DNA from: Pseudoxanthomonas sp. PXM01
GTDB lineage: Bacteria > Pseudomonadota > Gammaproteobacteria > Xanthomonadales > Xanthomonadaceae
Assembly (NCBI RefSeq): GCF_014851815.1
Contig: NZ_JACVAJ010000001.1
Span: 124,001-188,000, forward strand
DNA: 64,000 nucleotides
Reading direction: 5' to 3'
Part shown: positions 52,143 through 64,000 of the stretch, one piece after another
Layout of the letters: each line of letters opens with the position of its first letter
Numbering within the stretch: the first letter of the stretch is position 1
The notes under the pieces: model-generated
Told to the model about the DNA's origin: nothing
Seen by the model: only the letters and a program-made list of their open reading frames with translations
Databases searched by the model: none
Position numbers and translations under genes: made by a program

Positions 52143-54224
52143 TCAGCTGATCGTGCCGACCAGCTTCAACCGCTTGTCCTCGGGAACCTCGCTGTAGGCC
52201 AGCACCGACAGCGAGGGGACGCTGTGGCGGACCAGGCGGGCGAGGGCGGCGCGGACCGTTCCCGGTACCAGCACCACCGCAGGCTCGCTGCGGGCTTCCT
52301 GCTTGGTCACCACATCGGCGAGGCTCTGGTGCAGGCGTTCCGCCAGTCCCGGTTCCAGCGCCGCGCCGGTTCCCTGGGTACTGTCCTGCAAGACGCGTTC
52401 CAGATTCGGCGCCAAGGTATAGACGGGCAGTTCCGGCGCCATCCCGGAGATCTCCTGCACGATGAAACGGCCCAGCGAGGTACGTACGGCGGCCGTGAGC
52501 GCGGCCGGATCGGTGTTCTGCGGGGCGAACTCGACCAGTGCCTCGGCGATGCGGCGCAGCTGGCGGATCGGCACGCGCTCGATCAGCAGGTTCTGCAGCA
52601 CGCGCACCACGGTGGCCAGCGGCAGCGCCTTCGGGGTGAGGTCCTCGACCAGCTTCGGCGCGCTGCGGCCCAACTGCGCCAGCAGCTGCTGGACTTCTTC
52701 GTGGCCGAGCAGTTCCGGCGCGTGTTCGCGTACCAGGTGGGAAAGATGGGTGGCCATGACGGTGGCCGGATCGACCACGGTATAGCCCAGCGATTCGGCG
52801 GTGGCCTTCTGGTGCGACTGGATCCACACCGCATCCAGGCCGAAGGCCGGATCCTTGCCCGGAATACCATCGATGGCACCGAACGCGCCGCCCGGGTCGA
52901 GCGCCAGCTCGCGGTCGGGATGGATCTCCGCCGACGCCACCGGCACGCCATGCACCAGCAGGCGATAACCGTTGGACGGCAGTTCCAGGTTGTCGCGGAT
53001 ATGCACCGGCGGCACCAGGAAGCCGAGGTCCTGGGTCAGCTTGCGGCGTACGGCCTTGATGCGCGACATCAGCTCGCCGCCCTGGTTCTTGTCGACCAGC
53101 GGGATCAGCCGGTAGCCCACTTCCAAGCCGAGCGGATCGACCGGGCGCAGCTCGTCCCAGGTCAGTTCGGCATTGCGGTCGGGCGCACCCGGGCCGGGCA
53201 GGGCGGGCACGTCGCCGGCTGCGGCCTCGGGTCCTTCCTGGGTCCGCTTCCACATCTTCCATGCCAGGTAGCCGATGCCGGCCGCCAGCGTCAAAAAGGC
53301 GACGTTGGGCATGCCGGGCACCAGGCCGACCAGGCCGAGCACGCCGGCGGCCACCGCCAGTGCCTTGTGCTGGCCGAAGGCCTGGCCCATCACGGCCTTG
53401 CCCATGTCCTCCGAGCGCGAGGCTCGGGTGACCAGCATCGCCACCGCCGACGAGACCAGCAGCGCGGGCAGCTGGGCGACCAGACCGTCGCCGATCGACA
53501 GCAGGGTGTAGGTCGAGGCCGCTTCGGCGGCCGGCATGCCGTGCTGGAGCATGCCCACGGCGAAACCGCCGATGAGGTTGATGAACAGGATCAGGATGCC
53601 GGCGATGGCGTCGCCGCGGATGAACTTGTTGGCACCGTCCATCGAGCCGTAGAAGTCGGCTTCCGCACGCACTTCCTCGCGGCGGGCCTTGGCTTCCTCG
53701 CGGGTCAGCACGCCGGCGTTGAGGTCGGCGTCGATGGCCATCTGCTTGCCGGGCATCGCGTCCAGGATGAAGCGCGCCGACACCTCGGCGATGCGGCCTG
53801 CGCCCTTGGTGATGACCACGAAGTTGATGATGGTCAGGATGGCGAACACCACGATGCCGACGGCGTAGTTGCCGCCCACCACGAACTCGCCGAACGCCGC
53901 GATGACCTTGCCGGCCGCGTCATGGCCGTTCTGGCCGTTGAGCAGGATTACGCGGGTGGAGGCCACGTTCAGCGCCAGGCGCAGCATCGTGGTCATCAGC
54001 AGGATGATCGGGAAGATGGTGAAGTCCAGCGGCCGCTTCACGTAGATCACCGCCAGCAGCACCACCAGCGAAATGGCGATGTTGAAGCTGAAAAGCGCGT
54101 CCAGCACCGGCGGCGCTAGCGGCACCACGATCATGGCCAGCAGCGCCAGCACGACCAGCGGCGCGCCCAGGCCGTTCTTCAGCATGTCCATCCAGCGCAG
54201 GCCGCCGGCCGGTTGCGCGCTCAT
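52143..54224 (-). CDS. flhA: FlhA, flagellar export gate protein
   Basis: 693 residues. The N-terminal half has about eight membrane helices and the FHIPEP-family signature RFILDAMPGKQMAIDADLNAG on the cytoplasmic loop. The C-terminal half (about 350-693) forms the cytoplasmic ring that docks chaperone-substrate complexes. Length and motifs are normal. The start overlaps the flhB stop (ATGA). Confidence 0.97.
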   Translation of the reverse strand: MSAQPAGGLRWMDMLKNGLGAPLVVLALLAMIVVPLAPPVLDALFSFNIAISLVVLLAVIYVKRPLDFTIFPIILLMTTMLRLALNVASTRVILLNGQNGHDAAGKVIAAFGEFVVGGNYAVGIVVFAILTIINFVVITKGAGRIAEVSARFILDAMPGKQMAIDADLNAGVLTREEAKARREEVRAEADFYGSMDGANKFIRGDAIAGILILFINLIGGFAVGMLQHGMPAAEAASTYTLLSIGDGLVAQLPALLVSSAVAMLVTRASRSEDMGKAVMGQAFGQHKALAVAAGVLGLVGLVPGMPNVAFLTLAAGIGYLAWKMWKRTQEGPEAAAGDVPALPGPGAPDRNAELTWDELRPVDPLGLEVGYRLIPLVDKNQGGELMSRIKAVRRKLTQDLGFLVPPVHIRDNLELPSNGYRLLVHGVPVASAEIHPDRELALDPGGAFGAIDGIPGKDPAFGLDAVWIQSHQKATAESLGYTVVDPATVMATHLSHLVREHAPELLGHEEVQQLLAQLGRSAPKLVEDLTPKALPLATVVRVLQNLLIERVPIRQLRRIAEALVEFAPQNTDPAALTAAVRTSLGRFIVQEISGMAPELPVYTLAPNLERVLQDSTQGTGAALEPGLAERLHQSLADVVTKQEARSEPAVVLVPGTVRAALARLVRHSVPSLSVLAYSEVPEDKRLKLVGTIS

Positions 54225-55351
54225 GCCTTGCCTCCGTGCTCGTCGATGTCGACGGCGGGCAGGTCGGGCAGCGCGGCTTCGCCCACGCGCCAGGCGCGCA
54301 GTTGATAGACGTAGGAGAGGATCTGGGCGACGGCGGCGTACATTCTCACGGGGATTTCCCGGCCAAGCTGACCTTCGCGATACAAGGCGCGTGCCAAAGG
54401 CGGCGCCGACACGATGGCGATGCGGTGGGCGTCAGCGACTTCGCGGATGCGCATGGCCAGTTCGTCCACGCCCTTGGCGACCACCGTGGGAGCGCCCATC
54501 TGGCCGGCCTGGTACTTCAGGGCCACCGCGTAGTGGGTCGGGTTGACCACGATCACGTCGGCCTTGGGCACGTCTTCCATCATCCGGCGCTGCGACATCT
54601 GGTGCTGCATCTGGCGGATGCGGCCCTTCACTTCCGGGCTGCCCTCGCTTTCCTTCATCTCCTTGCGCAGCTCTTCGCGGGTCATCTTCAGCTTCCGCAG
54701 CCAGTTCCACTTCTGGTACGGGGCATCGATGGCGGCCAGCAGGATCAGCCCGCCGGTGGTGGCCAGCAGCAGCGTGCTGGTGAACTTCAGGCCGCTGCGC
54801 ACCGCCTGCTCCAGCGGCATGGTCAGCAGTTCGCGCAGGGGGTTCAGGCCCATCTTCAGGCAGATCGCCGCCGCACCACCGATCAGGGCCACGCGGAGCA
54901 AGGACTTCAGCAGTTCGGCCACGCTCTCCGCGCCATACAGGCGCTTGAGGCCGCTGGCAGGGTTGAGCCGCTTGAAGTCGGGCATCAGCGACTTCTGCGA
55001 AAAGCGCAGGCCGCTCATCGCCACCGGTGCGGCCAGGCCCGCCAGCACGCAGATGGCCGCGACCGGCGCGATCGCGACCAGCAGCTTCAGCATCATCAGG
55101 CCGACGTAGCCGAACAGCTGGTCCGGCTGGCGCATCAGCATCGGGTCGGGGGTCAGGGCGATCTTCATCCAGCCCAGCGCGTTGCGCGCCAGTCCGGGGC
55201 CCATCGCGATGATCGCCAGCACGCCCGCACCGAACACCGCCGCCGTCGCCAGCTCGCGCGAACGCGGGATGTTGCCCTGCTCACGGGCTTCGCGAAGCCG
55301 TTTCTCGGTGGGTAATTCAGTGCGTTCGCCGCTTTCGTCCTGCTCAGACAT
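54221..55351 (-). CDS. flhB: FlhB, flagellar export specificity switch
   Basis: 376 residues with four membrane helices (about 35-205) and a cytoplasmic domain containing the autocleavage site VVNPTHYAVAL, whose Asn-Pro cleavage switches export from rod/hook to filament substrates. It is normally beside fliR; here 8.4 kb holding czc genes, a cyclase gene and a TetR gene separate them. A sigma-54 type promoter lies at 55384-55399, so flhB starts the flhBA-flhF-fleN-fliA operon. Confidence 0.97.
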   Translation of the reverse strand: MSEQDESGERTELPTEKRLREAREQGNIPRSRELATAAVFGAGVLAIIAMGPGLARNALGWMKIALTPDPMLMRQPDQLFGYVGLMMLKLLVAIAPVAAICVLAGLAAPVAMSGLRFSQKSLMPDFKRLNPASGLKRLYGAESVAELLKSLLRVALIGGAAAICLKMGLNPLRELLTMPLEQAVRSGLKFTSTLLLATTGGLILLAAIDAPYQKWNWLRKLKMTREELRKEMKESEGSPEVKGRIRQMQHQMSQRRMMEDVPKADVIVVNPTHYAVALKYQAGQMGAPTVVAKGVDELAMRIREVADAHRIAIVSAPPLARALYREGQLGREIPVRMYAAVAQILSYVYQLRAWRVGEAALPDLPAVDIDEHGGKA

Positions 55352-55383
55352 GGCGTGTTTCCGACGGGGTCGGGAGCCTGTCG

Positions 55384-55399
55384 TGCAAGAGCTGTTCCA
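55384..55399 (-). promoter_or_regulatory. sigma-54 promoter of the flhB operon
   Basis: Minus strand: TGGAAC, 5 bases, TTGCA, with the invariant GG and GC exactly 10 bases apart. FleQ-dependent sigma-54 control of flhBA is usual in polar flagellates. Confidence 0.7.
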
Positions 55400-55464
55400 G
55401 TCGGGGACAGGAACCCGGCGTGGAATTGTCTAACGCGAGACCGGGCGGCTAGCATGTCGCTCCG

Positions 55465-55851
55465 ATGCTCCGTTTCCTGCGCCACCGCCGTTTCTTCCTG
55501 CTGCGCCTGCCGGCGCTGGCGGTGTTGCTGCTGGCGGTGCTGGCGAACCCGGTCTTCGCCTCGCTCGGCGACCTGCATGAGCTGGGCAGTGGGAGCGAGC
55601 ACCTGCATGCGGTCAGCGATCATGACGCGACCGGCAGCGGTCACGAGCACGCCGATGGCGACGCAGGCGAGGGCGACCTGCTGCATGCGCTGATGCATGC
55701 CAGTCACTGCTGCGGCCACCTGACCGCCATCGTCCCCTCGCCGCTGCTGCTGCAGGGCATGCTGTTGCCGTCCGTGGCCCTGGCGGCCGACGCGGTCCCG
55801 TTGCCGACCGCGCGTCCCGCATCCTTGCTGCGCCCTCCGATCCTCGCGTGA
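55465..55851 (+). CDS. His-rich exported protein leading the czc operon
   Basis: 128 residues. An N-terminal hydrophobic segment (about 14-32) ends with a VFAS cleavage-like site. The mature region is full of His and Asp/Glu (HELGSGSEHLHAVSDHD, GHEHADGD, HALMHASHCCGH), suited to binding Zn, Co or Cd in the periplasm, as in CzcI-like and related small metal proteins. A second hydrophobic stretch follows. It precedes czcC by 62 bases and is probably co-transcribed. The function is inferred from composition and context. Confidence 0.75.
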   Translation: MLRFLRHRRFFLLRLPALAVLLLAVLANPVFASLGDLHELGSGSEHLHAVSDHDATGSGHEHADGDAGEGDLLHALMHASHCCGHLTAIVPSPLLLQGMLLPSVALAADAVPLPTARPASLLRPPILA

Positions 55852-55913
55852 TGGCCTTGCCGGGCTGACGTCCTGTCGCCCGCGTTCCCTCACCGACGTT
55901 CCGGAGACTTCCC

Positions 55914-57199
55914 ATGTGGTTGCGACTGGCGGCATTGGCCGCCTTCGCGATCGCGCCGTGCGTGCACGCACAGGCGCCATCGCCTGCTGTTCCCCCTGAC
56001 ACCCTGACGCTGGACGACGCCATGGCGCGCGTCGCCCGCGCCCATCCCGACCTGCGCCTGTTCGGTGCCCGCACCGAAACCCTGCTGGCCGAGCGCGAGG
56101 TCGCGCTGCTGCGGCCCGCATTGCGCGCCGGGCTCGATATCGAGAACGTGCTCGGCACGGGCGACGCCAGCGGCTTCGGCCAGGCCGAAGCCACGCTGAC
56201 GCTGGCCGGCGTACTCGAGCGCGGTGGCAAGCTCGATGCCCGCCGCACGCTGACCCAGGCCCGCATCGATGCCCTGGCGATGCAGCGGGAAACGCAGCGC
56301 CTCGACCTGCTGGCCGATGTCGCCCGCCGCTACCTGGCGGTCGCCGGCGCACGGGCGCAACGGGCCATCGCCGCGCAGGACATCGCGCAACGCCGACGTA
56401 CCGTTGCCGGCGCCCGTCAGCGGCTGCAGGCAGGCGCCTCGCCCGAATCGGTCGTATTGACCGCACAGGCGGCGCTGGCGCGTGCCGAACTGGCGCTGGT
56501 GCGTGCCGACCAGCAGCAGGCCGCCGCACGCCAGCATCTGGCTGCACTGTGGGGTGAGCGCGCGCCGCGCTTCGAGGTGGTCGCCGGTGATCCGCTGGCG
56601 CTGCCTGCGATCGACGACATCGACGTCCTGGCATCCCTGCTGGACGGCACGCCGGAGCTGGCCCAGTTCGCCGACGAGCGCCGGATCCGCGAAGCGCGGG
56701 TGCGTCTTGCGCGCACGGCATCGACGCCCGATCTCGACTGGCAGGTCGGCGTGCGTCGGATGCAGGACAGTGGTGATACCGCGCTGGTCGGTGGCGTATC
56801 GCTGGCATTGGGGGGCGCGCGCCGCGCCGCGCCCGAGATCCGCGCGGCCGAAGCGGACCTGGCGGCATTGGAGATCGAGCGCGAATCGCGCGACACCGCG
56901 CTGTACTCCACGCTGACCGACGCGCACGGCCGCTACCGCGTGGCGCAGGTCGACGTGCAGCGCACACGCGACGACGTGCTGCCGCGCCTGCTGCGTGCCG
57001 AACAGGCCGCCGAGCGTGCCTACCGCGGCGGTGCCATCAGCTACCTGGAATGGGCACAGCTGCAGTCGGAAACCACGGCGACGCGTCGCCAGCAACTGGA
57101 CGCCGCGCTCGATGCGCAGGCGGCCCTCATCGAGATCCAGCGGCTCACCGGGCAGGCGTTCGTCGCCGCGCCGGCCGCTCCAGAAGAAGGAACGACCCC

Positions 57200-57203
<4 letters not shown>
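55914..57203 (+). CDS. czcC: CzcC-type outer-membrane channel of a heavy-metal RND pump
   Basis: 429 residues, TolC family. A signal peptide (about 1-20, ending VHAQ) and two outer-membrane efflux domains, each with long amphipathic helices rich in Ala, Arg and Gln. GGKLDARR near residue 105 and GGAISYLEW near residue 370 are the repeated motif positions seen in CzcC. It forms the exit duct of the tripartite pump with the products of the next two genes. The stop overlaps czcB (ATGA). Confidence 0.9.
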
Positions 57204-61664
<4,461 letters not shown>

Positions 61665-61701
61665 ATGATGGGGTGGGGAGTGAGCTCCGCTTCGCTCGTT
61701 C

Positions 61702-62733
61702 CTAGAACAGGTCGTCCGCGATCACGTAGCTGTCGCGGCCGGCCATCTTGGCGCGATACAACGCGGCATCGGCACGCGAGAACCAGTCGTGCCAGGTCTT
61801 CTCCTGTTCGCGCAGCAGGGCGGCGCCCAGCGAGATGGTGATGCGGCCGCCCGGTCCGCGCAGCGCGCCGCGTACCGCCTTGCGCAGCCGTTCGGTCGTG
61901 GCTTCGAGGGCTTCCGTGCTGTCCAGCTCGAGCAGGGCCACGAATTCTTCGCCGCCGAAGCGGAACACCTGGTCGTTGCGGCGCATCTCGAAACGCAGGA
62001 TCGAGGCCAGGTCGGCGATGGCGGCATCGCCGGCCGCATGGCCGTACTGGTCGTTGACGTCCTTGAAATGGTCGAGGTCCAGCACGACCAGGCCGAAGCA
62101 GCACTCGCCGCGCTGGAAGCGATCGACCGCATCGCCCAGCGCACGTTCCATGCTGCGCCGGTTCGGCACACCGGTCAGTGCGTCGATCGCCGCCAGCCGC
62201 TCGAGTTGTGCGCGGTCGTCCTGCGTGCGCGAGGCGAAGATCAGCGAGAACCCGGTGATGAGCCCGGCACTGACGAACACGGACACCGCATGCACGCCGT
62301 CATGGAAGAACCCGGGGATCAGCTGCATGCCCACGATCAACGCCACGTTGCAGCCCACCGCCAGCCAACGGTGACCGATGAAGAAATTGGTCAGCAGCAC
62401 CAGGTAGGTCCAGGTGAGCGCGGTGTGCCCCAGCATCAGGCAGGCGCCGAACGTCGCGCAGGAATTGAGCGCCGCCAGCACATTGCCGGCGCGCAGGCTG
62501 TCGCCCGTGCGCCAGGCGTGGATCACCGGCGCCGCGACCACCAGCACCACGGCGAAGTCGAACGCGGCCTGCGGCCAATGCCCCTGCCAGGCGCGGTACC
62601 CACCGAACGACGCGATCGTCACCGCCGTGATGGAGCCCAGCAGGACGATGATGTCCAGGCGGAAGTCGCGGCGTGTCGGCTTCATCGAGAGGGCCGGGTG
62701 CGGACGCTGAGGGTCGGAGGGTGGCGTGCTCAA
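61702..62733 (-). CDS. Membrane-bound diguanylate cyclase
   Basis: 343 residues. About six membrane helices (about 25-170) form a compact sensor-like module, followed by a GGDEF domain (about 185-343) with GGEEF active site and the RRND inhibitory I-site just before it, so active and product-inhibited c-di-GMP synthesis is expected. The start may be the internal ATG at 62685. It lies between flhB and fliR, as do GGDEF genes in related flagellar clusters, suggesting a motility role. It opposes the EAL protein at 6149 and may feed YcgR. Confidence 0.9.
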   Translation of the reverse strand: MSTPPSDPQRPHPALSMKPTRRDFRLDIIVLLGSITAVTIASFGGYRAWQGHWPQAAFDFAVVLVVAAPVIHAWRTGDSLRAGNVLAALNSCATFGACLMLGHTALTWTYLVLLTNFFIGHRWLAVGCNVALIVGMQLIPGFFHDGVHAVSVFVSAGLITGFSLIFASRTQDDRAQLERLAAIDALTGVPNRRSMERALGDAVDRFQRGECCFGLVVLDLDHFKDVNDQYGHAAGDAAIADLASILRFEMRRNDQVFRFGGEEFVALLELDSTEALEATTERLRKAVRGALRGPGGRITISLGAALLREQEKTWHDWFSRADAALYRAKMAGRDSYVIADDLF

Positions 62734-62958
62734 AGGAATCGGGTAAGCGGACGGAACAGCGCCGCGAGGGCCCGCGCAGTGTAGGCCGTTGCGCGGAGTG
62801 GGGAGTGATGGAGATCACGCTTGCCGGACGGCGGGCGCGCGCGGCAATGCGTGCGCCGGGCGACGGTGTTGCATGTCAGCGGTGGACGCCGGCGATCCGC
62901 GCATTCCTTCGAATGCCGTCTTCGCGCGAAGGCATCGAAGACGGTGGTCGACAACGAA

Positions 62959-62982
62959 AACGGCCTCCCGAAGGAGGCCGTT
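62959..62982 (-). terminator. Intrinsic terminator after the TetR gene
   Basis: 10-bp perfect stem around a UUCG tetraloop (62959-62968 with 62973-62982), with the U run TTTTCGTT on the minus strand. 36 bases past the TetR stop. Confidence 0.85.
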
Positions 62983-63018
62983 CGTTTGCGGGTGCAAGCG
63001 CGCCGGGTGGGCGCCGCT

Positions 63019-63609
63019 TCAGGCCGACAACGCTTCCAGCGTCTTGAACACCTGCGGCACCGCCATCGCCGGCGTGCCGCCATTCACGGACACGGCACGC
63101 AGGCCATGCTGGTAGCTCTGCCAGATCATCTCGTCGGCATGCTGGATGTCCAGGCCGCGGAACTCGCCTGCGCCCATGCCACGGCTCAATTCCAGACGGA
63201 CTGGTTCGCGCATCCGGCGCAGCGCGCCGTTCATCTCGGCCTCCACGGCGGGCGACCAGCGGGCCGACACGCTCCACAGTGCGGGGAAGGCGATGAAGTT
63301 GGCCGCGTCTTCGCGGGCCATCCAGAAATAGAAGTCGAGGATGCGCTGCGCGTGCGTCGATCCCTGCGGACGTTCCACCATCGGCGCCTTGCGCCCGGTG
63401 TAGTCACGGATGAGCAGCGTGGCGATGATGTCGGCCTTGGTCTCGAAGTGCAGGATGACGCCGCGCGCGCTGAGACCGGTTTCCTCGCCCAAGTCCATCA
63501 GCGTGGTCTGGTCGAATCCCTTGGTGAAGAAGAGCCGGCGTGCGGCGGCGAGCACGGCCTCCCGCGTTTCCTGGCTGGTGCGTCGCTTGTGGGTAGGGCT
63601 GTGGCTCAC
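63019..63609 (-). CDS. TetR-family transcriptional regulator
   Basis: 196 residues from a GTG start with a GGAG ribosome-binding site 7 bases upstream; longer frames to 63723 carry non-homologous leaders. The N-terminal helix-turn-helix (about 10-57) has REAVLAAARRLFFTKGFDQTTLMDLGEETGLSARGVILHFETKADI split over the three helices. The ligand-binding half is unassigned. It is isolated from the czc genes by the cyclase gene, so its target is not evident. Autoregulation in the 212-base gap to fliR is possible. Confidence 0.88.
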   Translation of the reverse strand: MSHSPTHKRRTSQETREAVLAAARRLFFTKGFDQTTLMDLGEETGLSARGVILHFETKADIIATLLIRDYTGRKAPMVERPQGSTHAQRILDFYFWMAREDAANFIAFPALWSVSARWSPAVEAEMNGALRRMREPVRLELSRGMGAGEFRGLDIQHADEMIWQSYQHGLRAVSVNGGTPAMAVPQVFKTLEALSA

Positions 63610-63821
63610 AGGCAATCTCCGTTTCGCGGGGGGAGCGCTGCCGCGTCGGGCCGGAGGGTCTCCAGTCCGTTCGCAGGCGTATGTTGCAGCTCCCTCGTCC
63701 CCATTCTGCACAAATTCATGCATTTAGTGGAACAGCCCGCGCAAACGCGATGTGAAACGAGGCGCCAGCATCCGCCAAACGTGCGTTCCGACACCTTTTC
63801 ACATAAGTAACGCGCGTTTCG

Positions 63822-64000
63822 TCAGACAGTGATTTGCCGCGCCGCGTCAAACGAAAGGTCGAAGATGCGCTGCACCGGTGGTCCCAGTTCACCGGCCAGC
63901 AGCGCCAGCAGGAACAGGCCCAGCAGCAGGGCAGTGGGCAGGCCAAGTTGGATCGGATTGAGCGCGGGGGCGGCGCGGCCCAGCACGCCGAAGGCAAGGT
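63822..64000 (-). CDS. fliR: FliR, flagellar export gate protein, C-terminal fragment
   Basis: Only the last 58 codons are in the window. They read GVLGRAAPALNPIQLGLPTALLLG, then a membrane helix and the short tail RIFDLSFDAARQITV, matching the conserved C-terminus of FliR. It should lie at the end of the fliLMNOPQR block to the right. The usual downstream partner flhB is 8.4 kb away. Confidence 0.85.
   Translation of the reverse strand, partial: LAFGVLGRAAPALNPIQLGLPTALLLGLFLLALLAGELGPPVQRIFDLSFDAARQITV

Overview
GC-rich window from a flagellated gammaproteobacterium of the Xanthomonadaceae, most likely Pseudoxanthomonas or a close relative. The inference rests on the order of the flagellar and chemotaxis genes, the TonB-dependent nutrient uptake, the Xanthomonadaceae-type REP elements and the base composition. 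No RNA genes, insertion sequences, prophage or CRISPR were seen, and no gene-free stretch exceeds 300 bases.

Layout. (1) 1-15629, minus strand: a chemosensory block with an MCP-like fragment, cheB, cheD, cheR, three chemoreceptors, cheW, an exported OB-fold-like protein, a PAS-PAS-GAF-GGDEF-EAL protein and the flagellar brake ycgR. (2) 15806-19720: an exported alpha/beta hydrolase, an SDR plus NTF2-like pair divergent from a LysR gene, and an XRE-cupin regulator. (3) 19962-32382, plus strand: an eight-gene catabolic locus with two exported serine hydrolases, a dipeptide-epimerase-type enolase (DgcA-like), a POT permease, a D-aminoacylase-like amidohydrolase, a TonB-dependent receptor, a DUF1611 protein (DgcN-like) and a YkvI-type permease. 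It reads as a scavenging system for D-glutamate and D-amino-acid peptides. (4) 32551-41797, minus: two more chemoreceptors, an OprP/O-type porin, and a cheA, response regulator and STAS operon. Blocks 1 and 4 together make one full F7-type chemotaxis system, split by the catabolic locus. (5) 41913-55351, minus: motC, motD, parC, parP, cheA, cheZ, cheY, fliA, fleN, flhF, flhA and flhB, the F6-type flagellar order known from Pseudomonas. (6) 55465-61664, plus: a His-rich small protein and czcCBA heavy-metal efflux genes, followed by a minus-strand diguanylate cyclase, a TetR gene and the 3' end of fliR.

How it fits together. FliA (sigma-28) is encoded here. Twelve sites matching T(A/C/T/G)AA-N15-GCCGATNN, all correctly oriented, sit before the chemoreceptors, cheW, ycgR, motCD, cheYZA, the STAS-cheY-cheA operon, the GGDEF-EAL gene and the exported OB-fold-like gene. 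Most of the window outside the catabolic and metal loci therefore looks like one late-flagellar regulon. Four of five receptors end in a WQEF pentapeptide, a predicted CheR tether. The catabolic locus has its own circuit: the same promoter with an overlapping inverted repeat stands before the first hydrolase gene and before the TonB receptor gene.
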